The notes beneath the pieces were generated by a model, which saw nothing but the letters and a program-made list of their open reading frames with translations, was not told where the DNA came from and did no database searches. DNA of 64,000 bases from Thermodesulfatator indicus DSM 15286 (lineage in GTDB: Bacteria > Desulfobacterota > Thermodesulfobacteria > Thermodesulfobacteriales > Thermodesulfatatoraceae), in contig NC_015681.1 in NCBI RefSeq assembly GCF_000217795.1, positions 1,727,244 through 1,791,243 on the forward strand, written 5' to 3'. A program made the position numbers and the translations under genes. This document shows, one piece after another, positions 61,525-64,000 of the stretch. The stretch's first letter is position 1. Each line of letters starts with the position of its first letter.

Positions 61525-62796
61525 CTAGAATTTATATCTTACATCTACGCTGAATATGTGTGTGTCGCCATCATATTGACCATCTAGATTTCCGTATTCA
61601 TTTCCAGGCGAGCCTGCCGGTGGCGTAGATGTCTCTTCCATTATGAGATAAGTATAGGCGGCGTCTAATTCCAAGTTGCCCTTCAGGTATCCCACACCGA
61701 TGTTAAATAGATGGCGATCGCTAGTGGGGAGTTCGGGACCGCGGGTGTAATCATCTATGGGTGAAGGGTCATAAACGTAGCCAAAGCGTAGCTTCCATTG
61801 AGGCTTAAGGGCATACTCAGCTCCTAAACGTATGGCCCAGCGATCATGCCAATTTTTTTCATCTACTTTGGTGCCCTCTATTCCAAGGTATGGTAAATAT
61901 TCGAATTTGTAAGTTAGCTTTTCATACGCAGACCAGCCACTCCAGAGGAGATCAGCACTCAATATCCAGCGGGGAACTATAGTAGTGGCCACGCCAAAAG
62001 AAAAAGTGGCCGGTAAAGTGAGAAGTACCTCTCCTTTACCGTTTATGAATTGAGCAGGTAATAGCGTGCTATTATATAAAAATTGAGGATTGGGAGGTAC
62101 ATTTTGATAGGTTACCTTTCCATCTAAATCCAGATCTATTTTGGAACGATAAATAAGGCCAAAAGTGGTATGCTTCCAGGGTTTAAAGGTAAGGGCAGCC
62201 AGCCAGCCACTGGCATAATCATCTCCTTCAAGTTTTGATCTAACGTCTCCTGTTGTGGTTAAGAGAGCTTTCTCCATTTCGGCATCGGCGTAAACTAGCT
62301 GGGCTCCAACGGCTATTGAAAGCTTGTCATTCAATTTAAAAGAAATACTCGGTACCCAGAAAAAAGTCTTAAGGCTGGTATAATCAGCGTCGTATCTACC
62401 TGGCCAATCATTAGGCCAATCAGTTGCAAGCCCATACGGAAGGTTAAAAGAAAAAGAAAGAGAAACTCTATTATTTACCGGAAAAATTCCATAAAAAAAT
62501 GGCAGAGGATGCACGTGTTTTACCATTTCGTATTCTTCGCCAGATTTATCCTTATAAGTAAAAGAAGGTTTTACCAGCGCCATTCCGGCCAGCATCTCTG
62601 GCCCAGAAAAGAAAGCTGCGGCTGAAGGGTTGTACCAGGCAGATTCCACCATGTCGCTTCTGGCAGTAACCGCCGCTCCAAGACCCATTACCCGAGCAGA
62701 ACCTTCATTAAAAAGCTGAAACCCTGCTCCCCAAGTACAAGTATTGCCCACAGATAACAATAAAATAGCCAAAAACAAACCTAAACTCTTTTTCAT
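61525..62796 (-). CDS. FadL/OmpP1/TodX-family outer-membrane channel
   Basis: The 423-residue protein has a signal peptide (MKKSLGLFLAILLLSVG, cut before GAGFQLFNEG). AGFQLFNEGSARVMGLGAAV and ESAWYNPSAAAF are family hallmarks, and the C-terminus VDVRYKF ends in Phe as outer-membrane barrels do. FadL-type channels take up hydrophobic compounds; hydrocarbon or fatty-acid uptake is plausible. TAGGAGGGG precedes the start. Its expression is probably monocistronic. Confidence 0.93.
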   Translation of the reverse strand: MKKSLGLFLAILLLSVGNTCTWGAGFQLFNEGSARVMGLGAAVTARSDMVESAWYNPSAAAFFSGPEMLAGMALVKPSFTYKDKSGEEYEMVKHVHPLPFFYGIFPVNNRVSLSFSFNLPYGLATDWPNDWPGRYDADYTSLKTFFWVPSISFKLNDKLSIAVGAQLVYADAEMEKALLTTTGDVRSKLEGDDYASGWLAALTFKPWKHTTFGLIYRSKIDLDLDGKVTYQNVPPNPQFLYNSTLLPAQFINGKGEVLLTLPATFSFGVATTIVPRWILSADLLWSGWSAYEKLTYKFEYLPYLGIEGTKVDEKNWHDRWAIRLGAEYALKPQWKLRFGYVYDPSPIDDYTRGPELPTSDRHLFNIGVGYLKGNLELDAAYTYLIMEETSTPPAGSPGNEYGNLDGQYDGDTHIFSVDVRYKF

Positions 62797-62881
62797 AGCC
62801 CCTCCTAATTAGGTTTTAGGACTTTTTAAAAGCAAAAATAAAGGCTTTGTCAATAAACCCGATTAGACTTTTGTAATTTAA

Positions 62882-62895
62882 TTTTGCCTGTCCCC
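62882..62895. repeat. TTTTGCCTGTCCCC motif copy in the porin-HU gap
   Basis: One copy of the RAYT-associated motif, preceded by TTTAATTTT, lies in the 263-base divergent gap. A TTGACC hexamer at 62973, suitable as a -35 for the HU gene, is nearby but its -10 partner is weak. Confidence 0.6.
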
Positions 62896-63059
62896 CGAAA
62901 ACCCTAGAAGTTTACTAAAGATTAGATATTAAAAATTTTTTTGAAAGAATTAATTTTTAAGATATTTTTGGGTTGACCTGAGCGTATTTTTACCATAAGA
63001 AACTAGAAAGATTCTTAGTCTTCCAAACCAAGAAGATATTATTGTAAAGGAGGGTGTTT

Positions 63060-63332
63060 ATGAACAAGGCCGAATTGGTCAATCGCATGGCTGAAATTGC
63101 GGATTTGCCCAAGGTTACAGCTGAAAAGGCTTTAAATGCTTTTATGGAAGCGGTGACCGAAGCCCTTAAAAATGGAGACAAGGTTACCCTAGTAGGTTTT
63201 GGCACTTTCACCGTAGTAGAAAGGGCTGAAAGGATGGGCCGTAACCCCCGCACAGGTGAGCAGATTAAGATTCCTGCTCGCAAAGTCGTCAAGTTTAAGC
63301 CTGGTAGCAAATTAGAAGAAGCCGTAGGTTAA
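63060..63332 (+). CDS. HU-family DNA-binding protein
   Basis: The 90-residue histone-like protein begins [28 protein letters not shown] and has [28 protein letters not shown] and [10 protein letters not shown]. The RNPxTGE arm is canonical HU/IHF. The ATG at 63060 follows AAAGGAGGG; a GTG two codons earlier is less likely. It is a nucleoid protein, useful in DNA bending for replication and transcription. Confidence 0.96.
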   Translation: MNKAELVNRMAEIADLPKVTAEKALNAFMEAVTEALKNGDKVTLVGFGTFTVVERAERMGRNPRTGEQIKIPARKVVKFKPGSKLEEAVG

Positions 63333-63349
63333 TTCAAAACTTTTAGTAG

Positions 63350-63373
63350 GCGAGGGGAATCAAAGCCCCTCGC
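63350..63373. terminator. bidirectional hairpin terminator after HU
   Basis: GCGAGGGG (63350-63357) pairs perfectly with CCCCTCGC (63366-63373) across eight bases, between the HU gene and a convergent unknown gene. TTTGCTT follows. Confidence 0.75.
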
Positions 63374-63378
63374 TTTGC

Positions 63379-63720
63379 TTATCCTCGGTGAAAATGGACC
63401 CCAGCTAAAGCAAAGATTTCTTTGGCTTTTTCAATGAGAAAAAGCTTCTGGGCTGGAGTAGCTGGAGCAATACACTCGCAGCGCATACTCTTGAAATTGC
63501 GTACTAAAAATTCAAAGCTAATAAAGTCCTCTCCTATTTCTACGGCAAAGTAGTGCGGCCCACATTCTTTATGTTTAATCTGGATAGGAGCTAAAATGTT
63601 TTCAGGTATTTCTATCCAGTAGAGCCCGCCTATTGGCGAAGGTTTTGTTTTCTCTTGAAGGACTTTTTCCAGTTTAGCCACTTCTTCCTGATTTAGGTTA
63701 TCTACCACGAAGTTTTGCAT
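63379..63720 (-). CDS. uncharacterised protein
   Basis: I do not recognise this 113-residue protein. It has no signal or membrane segment. Notable are the central LYWIEIPENILAPIQIKHKECGPHYFAVEIGEDFISFEFLV (mixed strands) and the Cys/His-bearing parts MRCECIAP and GVHFHRG. Codon use matches its neighbours. The ATG has a weak AGGAG-like stretch before it. It converges with the HU gene. Confidence 0.7.
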   Translation of the reverse strand: MQNFVVDNLNQEEVAKLEKVLQEKTKPSPIGGLYWIEIPENILAPIQIKHKECGPHYFAVEIGEDFISFEFLVRNFKSMRCECIAPATPAQKLFLIEKAKEIFALAGVHFHRG

Positions 63721-63814
63721 CTTCTACTCCTATTTGTGAATTTCCAAGTTTTCAAGTTGTTTCAAGCCTTGTTACCTGCGCCTACCAGAATATTAGATTT
63801 CTTGTCAATTAGGG

Positions 63815-63990
63815 ACACCACGAGGGGCTCGAAAGTCCTGACGAAGTGCCCCCTAAGACTGCTTCGCTACGCTCGCAGTGACAATGAGAAAATGTCATTA
63901 CGAGGAGTGAGAATGCGCGACGAAGTGACCCAGCCGGGTCATTACGAGGAGGCCCGTAGGGCCGACGAAGTAATCTCACAGGCTGAGATC
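63815..63990. repeat. REP cluster at the window edge
   Basis: Read in reverse, this edge region repeats the composite arrangement of 30273-30360 and 47365-47450: GTCACTGCGAGCGTAGCGAAGCAGT, TCATTACGAGGAG and GATTACTTCGTCGGCCCTACGGGCC. It may continue beyond the window. The 280-base stretch 63721-64000 has no gene. Confidence 0.8.
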
Positions 63991-64000
63991 GCCGCGACGC

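Overview
The window reads as chromosomal core DNA from a Gram-negative, probably thermophilic bacterium. Lipid A (LpxK), an RND efflux set, a FadL-type porin and outer-membrane lipoproteins give the Gram-negative call. Proteins rich in Lys, Glu and Ile, AT-leaning codons, an APS kinase and a tetraheme cytochrome c3-like gene fit a sulfur/sulfate-respiring Thermodesulfobacteria or Desulfobacterota relative. The genus is inference; Thermodesulfatator-like would be my guess.

Layout. 1-6.8 kb: a chemoreceptor with no sensor domain, a RelE-type toxin-antitoxin pair co-translated with a lone pyruvate-kinase-like domain, an HD-GYP phosphodiesterase, an M24 peptidase, a lytic transglycosylase and a CheY-like regulator. 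7-13 kb: APS kinase, glycosyltransferase, a decayed SprA-like gene, an M23 peptidase, PrmA, RsmE and HtpX. 12.9-13.8 kb: a REP-associated tyrosine transposase (RAYT) flanked by a short motif that recurs across the window. 13.9-21.8 kb: LpxK, SfsA, a TIGR03790-like protein, GalE, HemB, an MFS carrier, YjbQ and SSB. 22.3-28.3 kb: SMC, rpsF-rpsR-rplI, tRNA-Val, RdgB and RNase PH. 28.7-38.8 kb: a membrane Fe-S operon that includes a 43-residue CXXC protein, NadD-ProA, an FAH-family enzyme, a degenerate DEAD-box protein, a CheD-like/HDOD pair, a stand-alone FlhB-type tail, RNase E/G and a MoaE-like protein. 39-46 kb: two tRNA-Ser genes, a frameshifted cytochrome c3-like gene behind a sigma-54 promoter, and a three-gene RND efflux operon. 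46-54 kb: a repeat-bearing unknown protein, an asymmetrically degenerate UvrA paralogue, a heptad/hendecad coiled coil, HemW-like, hydantoinase B and an HD hydrolase. 54-64 kb: PolA, PilZ, TrmJ-like, FabH-PlsX-RpmF-DUF177, FadL, HU and an unknown protein.

Most genes form short operons with overlapping stop/start codons. Between them lie many palindromic REP-type repeats, some in 118-130 bp composite copies, and their likely mobilising enzyme, the RAYT, is in the same window. No phage, CRISPR array, integrase or classical IS is visible. The observations most worth following are the cytochrome A9 frameshift with its sigma-54 promoter, the catalytic losses in the UvrA, DEAD-box and CheD paralogues, the tiny CXXC gene, and the RAYT-linked TTYGCCTGTCCCC motif.
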